From positions 42,623,824 through 42,687,823 of the forward strand of contig JAVHZZ010000009.1 in NCBI GenBank assembly GCA_036250195.1: a stretch of DNA of 64,000 nucleotides. Reading direction: 5' to 3'. The DNA comes from Mixophyes australis (lineage: Eukaryota; Chordata; Amphibia; Anura; Limnodynastidae). Shown here in pieces: positions 1-10,222 of the stretch; the first letter of the stretch is position 1; each line of letters begins with the position of its first letter. The translations under genes and the position numbers were made by a program. Under the pieces are notes generated by a model. That model was not told where the DNA came from. It saw nothing but the letters and a program-made list of their open reading frames with translations, and ran no database searches.

Positions 1-442
1 GTCAAATACATGTCTAAATCAGGATCAGAGTATTCAGCCCTAGATGCATATGCATTTTTAAAATACACATAAAAAACATCACTAATCTCTTCAGTTACAG
101 TAAGCACAACACCCAGAGTATCCGTAATTCCCACCACAACAGTCGCCGCCCTCTCTGATCTAGCCAAATATGCCAGAAACCTGCCACATTTATCCGCTTC
201 AAAGTACTGAGTATGCTGAGCAAATAACAACTTACGTCTTGATTTGTCTAACAAGTAGTCCGACCATTCTCGCTGTACCGCTAACCAAGCCAGTCTCTCA
301 GAAGCCATATGAGAAGAGAGATACACCTCGAACCGCAAAACCTCCTTTTCCAATCTATCACCTCTCAGCCTAGACCGGCGGCCCCCAAAGTGTGCGCCAC
401 GGCTCCCAGGGGTGCCGCAGTGCTGTCACTGGGGTCCCGTGG

Positions 443-635
443 GCCAGCCATAGAAAAAAGAAAGAACACAAAAAATTACCAATCCGCGCTGCGCCGGGAC
501 CCAGCATCCTCCTCTCTCACGCAACTGTCACTGACGTCTATATTCCGTGACAGCTGCGGGAGAGAGGAGGATGCTAGGTACCGGCACCGCGCGGATTGGT
601 AAGTTTTTGTGTTCTTTCTTTTTTCTATGGCTGGC
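443..635. repeat. Long imperfect inverted repeat (foldback)
   Basis: The arms run from GCCAGCCATAG at 443 and end with CTATGGCTGGC at about 635. They share a run of A/G-rich sequence, the CCAATCCGCG box and the GCATCCTCCTCTCTC box, with a spacer of about 30 bases. Because the arms are inverted, ORFs on both strands here are not evidence of coding. Confidence 0.8.
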
Positions 636-639
636 GCGT

Positions 640-1165
640 GGCAGAGGGGGCAGAGTGAGAGGGATCGTGTCAGCGTAGCAGAGGAGAGGGACAGCGGGGC
701 AGAGGAGGGGGATGCAGAGGAGGGGACAGTGTGACAGAGGGCAGAGGAGGGGACAGCGTGACAGAGGGCAGAGGAGTGGGGCAGAGGAGGGGACAGCGTG
801 ACAGAGAGCAGAGGAGAGGGACAGAGTGCAGAGGAGGGGACAGCGTGGCCGAGGTGGGGGACAGCGTGAGAGAGAGGAGAGGGACAGAGTGCAGAGGAGG
901 GGACAGCGTGAGAGAGCAGAGGAGAGGGACAGAGTGCAGAGGAGGGGACAGCTTGACCGAGGAGGGGGACAGCGTGAGAGAGGGCAGAGGAGGGGACAGC
1001 GTGACAGAGGGCAGAGGAGCGTGACAGAGGGCAGAGGAGGGGGGACAGCGTGAGAGGGCAGAGGGACAGCGTGAGAGAGTGCAGAGGAGGGGACAGCGTG
1101 ACAGAGAGCAGAGGAGGGGGGACAGCGTGACAGGGCAGAGGAGGGGGCAGCGTGACAGGGCAGAT
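640..1165. repeat. GA-rich minisatellite, degenerate units of roughly 20-30 bp
   Basis: Units vary around GGGGACAGCGTGACAGAG plus GGCAGAGGAG, repeated about twenty times with length variation. Purines dominate the plus strand. The repeat produces overlapping open frames on both strands, which are artefacts of composition. Confidence 0.85.
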
Positions 1166-1245
1166 GAGGCAGTGTATCTGGATGCTAAGGGGGCTGCGTG
1201 TCTGGATGCAGAGGGGGCAGAGTGTCTGGATGCAGAGGGGGCATT
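1166..1245. repeat. Short tandem repeat, about 24-bp unit, three copies
   Basis: Three adjacent copies of TGTCTGGATGCAGAGGGGGC-like sequence follow the larger minisatellite inside the hAT element. Confidence 0.7.
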
Positions 1246-2559
1246 TTTGCATACAACTAAAGAAGTATTTCTGTCGTGACCTAAATACTTATTACAATTT
1301 TTTGACCCAACTACTTCTAAAACAGGACTGCTCAATAATTATTTTGGAGCGGTGCCTTGAAAAAATTTGGAGACTGTAAGGATGCTGCGAACTGAAAAAG
1401 TTTGGGAACCACTGGCCTAGACTCTTTTTTGAAACAGTTAATACTTATAATTAGGGAACCTCTTAAAAAAGCCTTGAATGAATCCCAGACAAGAGGTGGA
1501 GCCGCTGTGTCCACATAGCAAAGTACCCTTCCCATTGCGATTCTGAAGGGGTTAAGTCTCCAAAATACTTGACCTCGAGAGGCATGAACCTTTACAGTGA
1601 GTACCAACGGGGAGTGATCTGAAATCCCCCTTGGTAAATATGCAACATCCGAGACAGTCGGCTGCAACCCCTTTGATATAAGTCCTAAATCAATTCGGGA
1701 AAAGGCATTATACGAAGTAGAGTAACATGAAAAACGAACCTCTACCAGATGTCTCAGACGCCACATGTCCACCAAGCTCATCTCTTCCACCAGATCAGCA
1801 AATTTTGATTTTCTAGCATGTGTAGTATCCCCCACCTCCCTCCATCTATCAACATTAAGATCCAACACATTATTGAAATCCCCACCACAAATCACTGGAG
1901 TGTCAGGAGACAGAGAGATAAAATCACTGCATTTCTTTAAAACTTCTCCACTATAAGGAGGCGGGACATAAACTGACAGTAAGTTTATACGTTTAGAATA
2001 AAAAATACCCCTTACAAAAACATATCGACCTAATGGATCGGATTCCACCTCTTCCAAAACAAAATTTCCTTTTTTACGTATAAGAAGGGATACTCCTCTA
2101 GAGTGACCCGTATGAGTAGCATGATAGGCCCATCCAACTCATGGTTTATTAAGGGCCAACAATTTACCTCCCACTATTTTTTTAATTGAGATATGACCAA
2201 GGACCGTTTAATTTTATCATTTAGGCCACGAACATTCCAAGTCAGGAATTTAATAAATCCCCTGTTCATCTTCCCATTTGCCATAACACCAGGGAATACA
2301 CATGAGACATTTCCATATAGAAATCAAACCCCTCCAACTCAGGCAGACACCCAGCCACCAGTCAGCCGCATTAACATATATCAAAACAGTTAACCTCATC
2401 ATCTGACAGCATTTGCATGGAGAAAGAATACCATATCTGACACTGCATTGAACTCTAACATATCTACCCCTCCCTACCATATCCAAACAACCCCCCTCCC
2501 CGTATATCCACCCCCAACTTAGACATACCTGGATCCCATTACACCTACCCCTATCTACT

Positions 2560-2850
2560 GTGTACCGACCGGCTTGTCAATTAACCCTTCTCCTGCTGAA
2601 TCCCTGGCTTATCTGCACCAACTGATCTACTGTGTACCGACCCGGCTTGTCAATTAACCCTTCTCCTGCTGAATCCCTGGCTTATCTGCATCAACTGATC
2701 TACTGTGTACCGACCCGGCTTGTCAATTAACCCTTCTCCTGCTGAATCCCTGGCTTATCTGCAGCAACTGATCTACTGTGTACCGACCCGGCTTGTCAGT
2801 TAACCCTTCTCCTGCTGAATCCCTGGCTTAACTGCATCAACTGCATATAA
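2560..2850 (+). repeat. Four 72-73-bp monomers at the L2 5' end
   Basis: Monomers start at 2560, 2632, 2705 and 2778. Each opens with GTGTACCGACCCGGCTTGTC (the first lacks one C) and contains TCTCCTGCTGAATCCCTGGC. They begin immediately after the left target-site duplication, so they form the 5' UTR or promoter of the inserted L2. The same 20-mer opens the 69-bp repeats of the solo LTR at 7679-8381. Confidence 0.8.
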
Positions 2851-3320
2851 AACATTATTTTATATGCCATTATTTTGTTTTTCCTGATTGTACATTTACA
2901 AGTTTCTACTTTTTACCTGTTATTATTCTACTATTTATATGCCTTTATCTTGTTTTTCCTGATTTTATATTTACCAGCAACTAGTTTTACCTGTTATTAT
3001 TCTTGCCTATTTCCATTGTCCTTATTACCTCTCCTTCTATTATTCTTTGCCTTCCACGCCCTAATTGGTTATTGTCCTCCATCTTGCTATTGTCTCCCTG
3101 CTTATTCTTACCTGTTATCCGCTGTCCTTATTATCTTACTGTTCTGCTATCATTCTTACCTGTCTTCATTGTCCTTATTATCTCACTGTACTGTTGTTCC
3201 ATGCCCTCCACGCCCTAATTCGTTATTATCTTCCACCTTTTCATTGTCTTCCTGCCTTTGTTCTTACCTGTTTTTCACTGTCCCCACTATCTCACTGTTC
3301 TGTTACTCTCTCTCCCTACT

Positions 3321-6275
3321 ATGCCTCCCCGCTCTCACTCCATACCCATACTCTCCCCCCGCCCTACCTCTCCCGTTCCTCCCCGCCATCCCCCGCGCGC
3401 TGCTCATCTTGCTAACCTCATCCCCATTTCCCCCCTCTCCTCTCCCCCTTTCTTCTGTGCCCTCTGGAATGCCAGATCCGTCCGCAACAAGCTGACTGCT
3501 ATCCACGACCTCTTTCTATCCAACTCCTTTAACCTTCTTGCCGTTACTGAAACCTGGCTCTCCGATTCTGATACTACTTCCCCCGCTGCCCTCTCCTATG
3601 GTGGCCTCTCCTTCACCCACTCCGCCAGGCCTGGTGCCCGCCCTGGCGGTGGAGTTGGCCTCCTCATCTCCTCCACCTGTACTTTTCGTGTCATTCCCCC
3701 TGAACCCTCCCTCTCCTTCTCCTCTTTTGAAGCTCACTCCATCCGCCTCTTCTACCCCATCCATCTCCGCATCACTGTCATCTACCGCCCCCCTGGCCCC
3801 ACCTCCCTCTTCCTTGACAACTTTGCTAGCTGGCTTCCTCACTACCTCTCCTCCGATCTCCCCTCGATCATTCTCGGCGACTTTAATATCCCCATCGACA
3901 ACCCCACCTACCCTGCTTCCAGCAAACTGCTCACCCTCTCTTCCTCCCTTGGTCTCACCCAATGGACCTCCTCCTCTACCCACTGCCTTGGTCACTCCCT
4001 TGATCTTGTCTTCTCCTACCTATGTAATCTCTCCGACTTCTCCATCTCTCCCTTTCCTCTATCCGACCACCATCTCCTCTCCTTCTCTCTCTCCTCTTCT
4101 CCTGCTCCCCTCCCCCTGCCCAAACCTACTCTGTCCATACGCAACCTCGATGCTCTTGACCCTGCCTCTCTGTCCTCCTCTCTCGATACCCTCCTTTCTC
4201 CCCTTTCCTCCCAGGCCTGCCCCAACCAGGCGGTCTCCCTCTACAATCACACCCTCACCTCCGCTCTGGACGCGGTCGCCCCTGCCCACTCCGTCCACCC
4301 CCGCTGCTCCAAACCCCAACCCTGGCACTCCAAATTTACCCGCTTCCTCCAAACATGCTCCCGTTCCGCCGAACGTCACTGGAGAAAATCCCGCTCCCTG
4401 GCTGACTTCCTCCACTTTAAATTCATCCTTTCATCCTACAGCTCTGCCCTCTCACTCGCTAAACAATCTTTCTTTAAATCCCTCATCTCTTCCCAGTCCT
4501 CTAACCCCCGCCGCCTCTTTGCCACCTTCAGCACTCTCCTGGCCCCCTCCCCTCCCCCCACCCCCTCCTCCCTGACTGCCTCTGATTTCGCCTCCTTCTT
4601 CTCCTCTAAAATCGAGGCCATCCGACTTGAAATCTCCTCCTCCACTCTCTCTTCCACCCCTCCCACTCTTCTGTCCTCCCCCCCCAACCACCTTCCCCTC
4701 CACTCCTTCCGTCCCACCACCGGCGAGGAAGTCCACTCTCTCATTTTATCCTCCCCCCCCACTACCTGCCCCCTGGATCCCATCCCCTCCCACCTTCTTC
4801 GCTCCCTTTCCCCCACCACCTGCTCCCACCTCGCTCACCTCTTTAATCTCTCCCTCTCCACTGGCATCTTCCCCTCCTCCTTCAAACATGCTCTCGTATC
4901 CCCCATTCTTAAGAAACCTAATCTCGACCCCACTTCTCTCTCGAACTATCGCCCCATATCTCTTCTCCCTTTTGCCTCCAAAATTCTTGAGAGGCTCGTC
5001 TGCAGCCGTCTCACCTCCTACCTTTCTGAATACTCCCTCCTTGATCCTCTCCAGTCTGGTTTCCGCCCCCTCCACTCCACTGAAACTGCCCTGGCTAAAG
5101 TCACCAATGACCTCCTCTCTGCAAAAGCCAGGGGCCACTTCTCCCTTCTCATCCTCCTTGACCTCTCTGCAGCCTTTGACACCGTTGACCACCCCCTCCT
5201 CCTTCACACCCTCCAGTCTTTCGGCCTCTCCGGCCCAGTCCTGTCCTGGTTCACCTCTTACCTTACTCACCGTTCCTTCTCTGTCACCACCTCTGGGTCT
5301 CTCTCCCCCCCATCCACCCTTCCAGTCGGGGTCCCTCAGGGCTCTGTTCTGGGACCCTTACTCTTCTCTCTATACACCTCCTCCCTGGGTGAACTCATCA
5401 GCTCCTTCGGCTTCAGCTACCACCTTTACGCTGACGACACTCAACTATACCTCTCCTCTCCTGATCTCTCTCCCTCCCTCCTCTCTAGGGTGTCCGCCTG
5501 CCTCTCTGCCATCTCCTCCTGGATGTCCTCTCGATTCCTCAAACTTAACCTTGCCAAAACTGAGCTCATAGTTTTTCCTCCCTCTCATACCCCATCCCCT
5601 TCTGACCTCTCCATCACTGTCGACAACACCTCTATCTCCCCTGTCCCCCAACTTCGCTGCCTTGGTGTCATCCTCGACTCCTCTCTCTCCTTTGGCCCCC
5701 ACATCCTCTCTCTTGCTAAATCCTGCCGCTTCCAGCTGCGCAACATCGCTCGCATCCGGCCCTTCCTCTCCCAAGATGCCACCAAATGCCTTATCCACTC
5801 TCTGATCATCTCCCGCCTGGACTACTGTAACCTCCTCCTCACTGGCCTCCCCCACTCTCATCTCGATCCCCTTCGATCCGTCCTTAACGCTGCAGCTAGG
5901 CTTATTTTCCTCTCTCGCCGCTCCTCTTTTGTCTCCCCCCTCTACCTAGCCCTTCACTGGCTCCCATTCCCCTTCAGAATCCTCTTTAAGCTCCTCACAC
6001 TCACCTACAAGGCCCTCGCCAACTCCACTGCACCCTACATCTCCACCCTCCTCTCTATTCATGCTCCATCCCGCCCTCTCCGTTCTGCCTCTGACCGTCG
6101 CCTCTCTTCCCCCCTTATAACCTCCTCCCACGCGCGTATCCAAGACTTCGCCCGCGCTGCCCCCCTCCACTGGAACAAGCTCCCTCCCTCCATCAGAACT
6201 TCCCCTAATCTGTCCAGCTTCAAACGGGCCCTAAAAACCCACCTTTTTCTTAAAGCCTTTCTGTCTCCCACTTAA
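3321..6275 (+). CDS. L2 LINE ORF2: endonuclease and reverse transcriptase, intact
   Basis: This encodes the single replication protein of an L2-type LINE. It nicks target DNA and primes cDNA synthesis from the nick. The first methionine of the compact reading (MPPRSHSIP) is at 3321; an in-frame ATG at 3258 adds 21 residues of low-complexity leader and cannot be excluded. The N-terminal third is an APE endonuclease with [33 protein letters not shown] and SDHHLLSF. The reverse transcriptase follows with [34 protein letters not shown] and the catalytic YADD. The C-terminal [12 protein letters not shown] and [10 protein letters not shown] motifs are typical of the L2 clade. There are no stops or frameshifts over 984 codons. 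Confidence 0.9.
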   Translation: MPPRSHSIPILSPRPTSPVPPRHPPRAAHLANLIPISPLSSPPFFCALWNARSVRNKLTAIHDLFLSNSFNLLAVTETWLSDSDTTSPAALSYGGLSFTHSARPGARPGGGVGLLISSTCTFRVIPPEPSLSFSSFEAHSIRLFYPIHLRITVIYRPPGPTSLFLDNFASWLPHYLSSDLPSIILGDFNIPIDNPTYPASSKLLTLSSSLGLTQWTSSSTHCLGHSLDLVFSYLCNLSDFSISPFPLSDHHLLSFSLSSSPAPLPLPKPTLSIRNLDALDPASLSSSLDTLLSPLSSQACPNQAVSLYNHTLTSALDAVAPAHSVHPRCSKPQPWHSKFTRFLQTCSRSAERHWRKSRSLADFLHFKFILSSYSSALSLAKQSFFKSLISSQSSNPRRLFATFSTLLAPSPPPTPSSLTASDFASFFSSKIEAIRLEISSSTLSSTPPTLLSSPPNHLPLHSFRPTTGEEVHSLILSSPPTTCPLDPIPSHLLRSLSPTTCSHLAHLFNLSLSTGIFPSSFKHALVSPILKKPNLDPTSLSNYRPISLLPFASKILERLVCSRLTSYLSEYSLLDPLQSGFRPLHSTETALAKVTNDLLSAKARGHFSLLILLDLSAAFDTVDHPLLLHTLQSFGLSGPVLSWFTSYLTHRSFSVTTSGSLSPPSTLPVGVPQGSVLGPLLFSLYTSSLGELISSFGFSYHLYADDTQLYLSSPDLSPSLLSRVSACLSAISSWMSSRFLKLNLAKTELIVFPPSHTPSPSDLSITVDNTSISPVPQLRCLGVILDSSLSFGPHILSLAKSCRFQLRNIARIRPFLSQDATKCLIHSLIISRLDYCNLLLTGLPHSHLDPLRSVLNAAARLIFLSRRSSFVSPLYLALHWLPFPFRILFKLLTLTYKALANSTAPYISTLLSIHAPSRPLRSASDRRLSSPLITSSHARIQDFARAAPLHWNKLPPSIRTSPNLSSFKRALKTHLFLKAFLSPT

Positions 6276-7039
6276 CTTCCTACCTTATCTTCTGCCTCTG
6301 TCCCCCTACTCTCCCTCTCTCCCCTGCGTCTCTCTGTCTGTCCACCCCTCCCCTTAGATTGTACGCTCCTCTGAGCAGGGCCATCTCTCCTCCTGTTTCC
6401 ACCACTTCTAACTCTGCTCTCAAGCTACTTAGCCCTCCTCCTCAAAGGTCCTCCACCCCACATCCACTTTCGCTCCCTCCTCCCCCCTGGGGGTCTCCCT
6501 GTCTTCCGCGCCCCCCTTCTTGGGCCCCATCGTTTTCGGATCCTCCCTCCCCCTTCCCCGCCCTCTCTAGCTGTGCATTGAGCGTACTGAGTTGCTGTGT
6601 TTACTGTACTGTGCTGTCTCCCATTGTATTGTGATTTTGTTTGTCTCTGTACGGCGCTGCGGATGCCTTGTAGCGCCTTATAAATAAATATTAATAATAA
6701 TAATAATACCCCGCATCTACTCAAACAGCGCACACAGCTATCTCCACGTATTTATGAAAACACTGGTATACACCGAAAACAGGAGAGGGAGGTCGTGACC
6801 CTTTAAGCAAGGGAAGTCCCCCAGCCCACAACTTTATCCTACTTCTCCTCCAGCACCCCACCCCCACCCAATCCACTATCGCCAAATATAAGATCCAACA
6901 TTTTTTCAAAAATATCACCCTATAATTGACATCTTCGTAAACATCCAATAACTTCTATATTAATCCAAGCGTTTCAATATGTATAAACATAAATCAAGGT
7001 GATATACATTCACGGAGCTTATCTCAAACATTATAACTA

Positions 7040-8696
7040 TCAAAGGTATACACTTTTTAATAGCACCATTTCAGTCCAGGAGGTCAATACGTCACCAGAA
7101 GCATCTTCAATCCGGACGAAGACATCTAGGAGCTCTCCTATCCAACCAGTGAGTCGCCTCCGACGGTGATCCAAAAAAGAGGGTAGTTCCATCTGCAACC
7201 ACCCGCAATCTGGCCGGGAAAAACATAGCATACGGCAATTGCATTTCACGAAGGCAACGTTTCACCTGTATAAATTGAGCTCTGCTCTTTTGTACATCCA
7301 CCGAGAAGTCAGGAAATACAGCCACTCTTTGGTTTTGATACATTTAGGGACCCTTTGTCCGGGCCAGGCGCAGAATAGCATCCCAATCCTTTTAGTGTAG
7401 CACTTTAGCAATAAATGTGCGTGGCTGCGCACCAGGAGGCGGCCTCTGAGTCGGAATCCCATGCGCCCTTTTCACCACAAACTGGGCCGTGAACTCCTCT
7501 CTGCCGAATGTCTGGATCATCCAATTCTTCAAAAATTTCTCCAGAGCATCACCCTCTGCCTTTTCAGGGAGACCCACCAGCCTAATATTGCTATGTCTGA
7601 GGCGGCCCTCCATTTCTGACATTTTTTATTTAACCGACACCATCTGAGCCTCCAAACCAGCAACTTTCTGTGGCAAAGTGTTAGGCTCACCCGCTCCGTC
7701 GCGCCGCACTTCCAGGTAGTCCCGGCGGCGATCACCTGACTTAGGGGTGGGGAATTCAAATCTTACTTCTTTCCGCTCTGACACACTATCTGTGTCAGAG
7801 CAACGAGTTATCAGCGTCTGGCTTCCCTCTGGTGTTTCCTCCTTGTGTGCTCCCAGCGTTTGTCAGGATCAGGATTTCTTCAGTGTACCGACCCGGCTTG
7901 TCTCCTGACTACTCTCCTGTATGCTCCCTGGCATTCTATTTGAGATAAATCGTGTACCGACCCGGCTTGTCTCCTGACTACTCTTCAGTCTGCTCCCTGG
8001 CACTACTATCTGGATTGTTCGTGTACCGACGCGGCTTGTCTCCTGACTACTCTTCAGTCTGCTCCCTGGCACTGCTATCTGGACTATTCTGTATCATGGA
8101 CCGGAGAGATTCCTGCTTTTCACCCGGCTGTACCTTCTAGGATACTACGGTTAGTGTACCTCGCTGTTACTTCTAGTGTGCTACTGTTACCTTGCTGTCC
8201 ATTTCATAGAATCTTATCCTTACGTTGGTAGGCTAACCTCGGGGCCGCGACCTGCGGTTCTCCGGCAGCTAAACCCATCCTGCCTTGCGGCTGTTCTTGG
8301 AGAAGACTGGGAGGGCCGTTAGACTCCGCGCCCTGGGAAGGCCGGCTCAAATACCAACTAAGGTAATTCCGAATTGTAACACAAAGGAACTGTAGTATCC
8401 TCTAGTATTGAGATGCGGACCTCTGCCACACGGTCACGAATCTTCTGAAAATCCTGCTGCATCAATGATAGGTCAACCTGCACCTCTCCAATTTTATCCA
8501 TTACCTTTTTTTCAGAGGCAGTGATAGCTTTCAGGACCTCTTGAAGAGTAGAATCAGCAAGCAAATCTGTATCTTTGGAAGAATGAGGTGCCTGCGGCTC
8601 AAGTACAGGACTTCCTCCCGATGCTATGGAGGAATTGGAACGTGCATACTTCTCCAGCTTACTAGCAGCAGTAACATTTGTAGAGTGTTTTCCCAT
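7040..8696 (-). pseudogene. L1 ORF1 protein (RNA-binding chaperone), broken
   Basis: ORF1p of L1-type elements forms a coiled-coil trimer that binds LINE RNA. Translation starts at an ATG whose first base is 8696 (MGKHSTNV) and runs through a charged heptad-like region to about 8387. A solo LTR interrupts it. The frame resumes at 7678, where PQKVAGLEAQM is followed by an in-frame TAA and then the RRM-like core (RHSNIRLVGLPE, KRAHGIPTQRPP). The C-terminal domain follows in shifted frames at 7107-7400, with VQKSRAQF, YAMFFPARLRV and FGSPSEA. The order and motifs are those of the transposase_22/ORF1p family. At least two stops (near 7634 and 7400) disable it. Confidence 0.85.
7679..8381 (+). mobile_element. 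Solo LTR, Ty3/Gypsy-like, inside L1 ORF1
   Basis: The LTR starts TGTTAGGC and ends GTAACA, and is flanked by a perfect 5-bp duplication, CAAAG (7674-7678 and 8382-8386). Three 69-bp tandem units start at 7883, 7952 and 8021 with GTGTACCGACCCGGCTTGTC. No internal coding region remains, so it is a product of LTR-LTR recombination. Excising it restores the L1 ORF1 frame. Confidence 0.85.
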
Positions 8697-9944
8697 AATA
8701 ACGCCTTCTATTTAGCCAAAAGCAGATGCAGTATAAGGTTGTATATAGGATGATCTCACTGCAGGTGTTCAGAAACAGATCATTCAGGCCTCAGCTGAAA
8801 CCAGTAATTTCAAAGAGGGATGTGGCCACTACAGTACTGAATAAGGTGAGCTGTATATAAATCAAACAGTACCTTCACAGCAATGGCTCAGATATGAGGG
8901 CCCTCAGGCAATTCTAATGATCCCTGTGTTGTCTCCAAATAGGGGGTCTCAATCATTTTCCTCAGAAAGCCCCAACACACAGCAGTTTCCAGATATCCAC
9001 ACCTCCAGCACCAGACATATATATATATAGGCCTGCCTCCTTTACACTCTCCTCTCCAAGATGGAGCCGCGGCCCACGCTATGGCGGGAAGATCCTCTCC
9101 ATCTATCCTCCACGCCACCAGTGATCACAGGGCTGCCTTCCCCACCTCCAGCAATCCCCACAGGAGACACGTAAGTGGGAACCCCCGACAATGGCAGGAT
9201 TCAGGTCGACCGCTGCCAGGCTCTGCACACAGCTCTCCGCGACAGCCGCCCTGACCCGCTGCCACACATTATTTTTAGATCGGAGGAAGCAGGGGGACCT
9301 ACACTGCCGAACCAGACAGTTTCAGCCTTGAGGGAGCAGGCCAGGATGGTATGATCAGATATTTTGGCGGGGAGCTTCAATGTATGCGACCTAAGCCTTG
9401 CTCCTCCAGGCCACGCCCCTGGATTATGTTCTATCTTTACATTTAATTTAACCAACGAAATTTGGAGGAAAATAGCCTTGATAAAGGCTACCATGCTGGC
9501 TGCAGTTTACAGTGTATGTCAGTTAATGCCAGATGTAATAAATAAAAGCATTCTAACCAGGTAGAATCATATCTGTGCAAACAGTAATGGCCAAAGCAAA
9601 ACACATATATGTTCTACTTAAATGATTATTACTGGAAGAATACTCTCTGTGCTCATACAGAAGACGACATTGCTTCATCACTAGCTGGGTGGGAGATGGA
9701 ATGATAAAGATGTCACCAAGTACAGTGATGTAGGCCCTATCCCCTGAAGCCTTTTGGTGGATGTAACATAAATAATTATTGCACCTGTTGCCATTCAAAT
9801 ATAAACCCCTTAATATTATTCTATATTCATATTAGCCCCTTAATATAATGAACATTAAAAATTGCACTATAATTTAATTATTAATTTTGTCCCTAAAATC
9901 ATGAAATAAGTTATTTTGATTGCCACAATAATTCATAAATCATG

Positions 9945-10205
9945 GCCTAATCTGTGTGGAGTTTGTATGTTCTCCCCGTGCTTGCGTGGGTTTCTTCCGG
10001 GTGCTCAGGTTTCCTCCCACAGTCCAAAAACATACTAGTAGGTTAATTGGCTGCTATCAAATTGAACCTAGTCTGTGTGTGTGTGTGTGTATGTATGTTA
10101 GGGAATTTAGACTGTAAGCTCCAATGGTGGCAGGGACTGATGTGAGTAGGTTTCTCTGTACAGCGCTGTGGAATTAGTAGCGTGATGATGATAAATCAAT
10201 AATGC
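9945..10205 (+). mobile_element. L2-related 3' end or SINE-like repeat
   Basis: It contains the widely shared block TGTATGTTCTCCCCGTGC, then TTTCCTCCCACAGTCC, a TG microsatellite, GACTGTAAGCTCCAATGG and TGTACAGCGCTGTGGAATTA, ending in GATGATGATAAAT. This layout is known from L2 tails and L2-mobilised SINEs in fish and frogs. A minus-strand copy lies at about 49.24-49.59 kb. There is no ORF. Confidence 0.65.
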
Positions 10206-10222
10206 CTCTTCTTATGTTATGA

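Larger units (their letters stand above)
376..1414. mobile_element. Non-autonomous hAT element carrying a foldback and a minisatellite
   Basis: The element is flanked by a perfect 8-bp duplication, GCCTAGAC, at 368-375 and 1415-1422, as expected for hAT transposition. The right end (TTTGGGAACCACTG) is a canonical hAT terminus. The left end (CGGCGGCCCCCAAAG) is a decayed copy of it. It carries no transposase. The interior is a long foldback at 443-635 followed by two GA-rich minisatellites. It interrupts the L1 ORF2 linker, and removing it rejoins the L1 frame. Confidence 0.85.
1..2270 (-). pseudogene. L1/Tx1 ORF2 endonuclease and linker, broken, partial
   Basis: The apurinic endonuclease domain begins at about 2265 (KFLTWNVRGLND) and continues through SRGVSLLIRKKG, then GGDFNNVLD and SDHSPLVLTV, the catalytic Asp/Asn and SDH motifs of APE-type nucleases. 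It nicks the target DNA for target-primed reverse transcription. After the hAT insertion at 376-1414 the frame continues through the EN-RT linker (ESRLRGDRLEKEVLRFE, then LARSERAATVVVG) to base 1, so the RT domain lies off the window. An early stop and frameshift near 2110-2190 make it a pseudogene. Confidence 0.85.
2560..6707 (+). mobile_element. Full-length L2-clade LINE
   Basis: The element runs from four 72-73-bp 5' repeats to a 3' tail of TAAT repeats after the TAGCGCCTTATAAATAAA motif. It is flanked by an imperfect duplication: ACCCCTATCTACT (2547-2559) on the left and ACCCCGCATCTACT (6708-6721) on the right. It is inserted in the inter-ORF region of the minus-strand L1. The ORF is open from end to end, so the copy is young. 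The plus strand of the whole element is strikingly pyrimidine-rich. Confidence 0.85.
1..9430 (-). mobile_element. L1/Tx1-clade LINE, decayed, 3' end beyond left edge
   Basis: A minus-strand non-LTR retrotransposon in which ORF1 lies at 7.0-8.7 kb, the inter-ORF segment at 6.72-7.04 and 2.3-2.55 kb, and the start of ORF2 (endonuclease and linker) at 1-2.27 kb. The GC-rich stretch at about 8.70-9.43 kb, upstream of the ORF1 start codon, reads as 5' UTR; its exact outer limit is a guess. Reverse transcriptase and the 3' end lie left of the window. Three later insertions break it: a hAT element, an L2 LINE and a solo LTR. Removing each insertion with one TSD copy restores contiguous L1 sequence. 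Stops and frameshifts in both ORFs show that it is dead. Confidence 0.85.

Noticed and set aside
476..1335. Two long minus-strand frames rich in Pro, Ser and Leu
   Set aside because: They lie in the GA-rich minisatellite and foldback of a hAT element.
3303..6271. Many long ORFs on the minus strand and in other plus frames across the L2
   Set aside because: They are shadows of a strongly pyrimidine-rich coding strand, with no recognisable domains.
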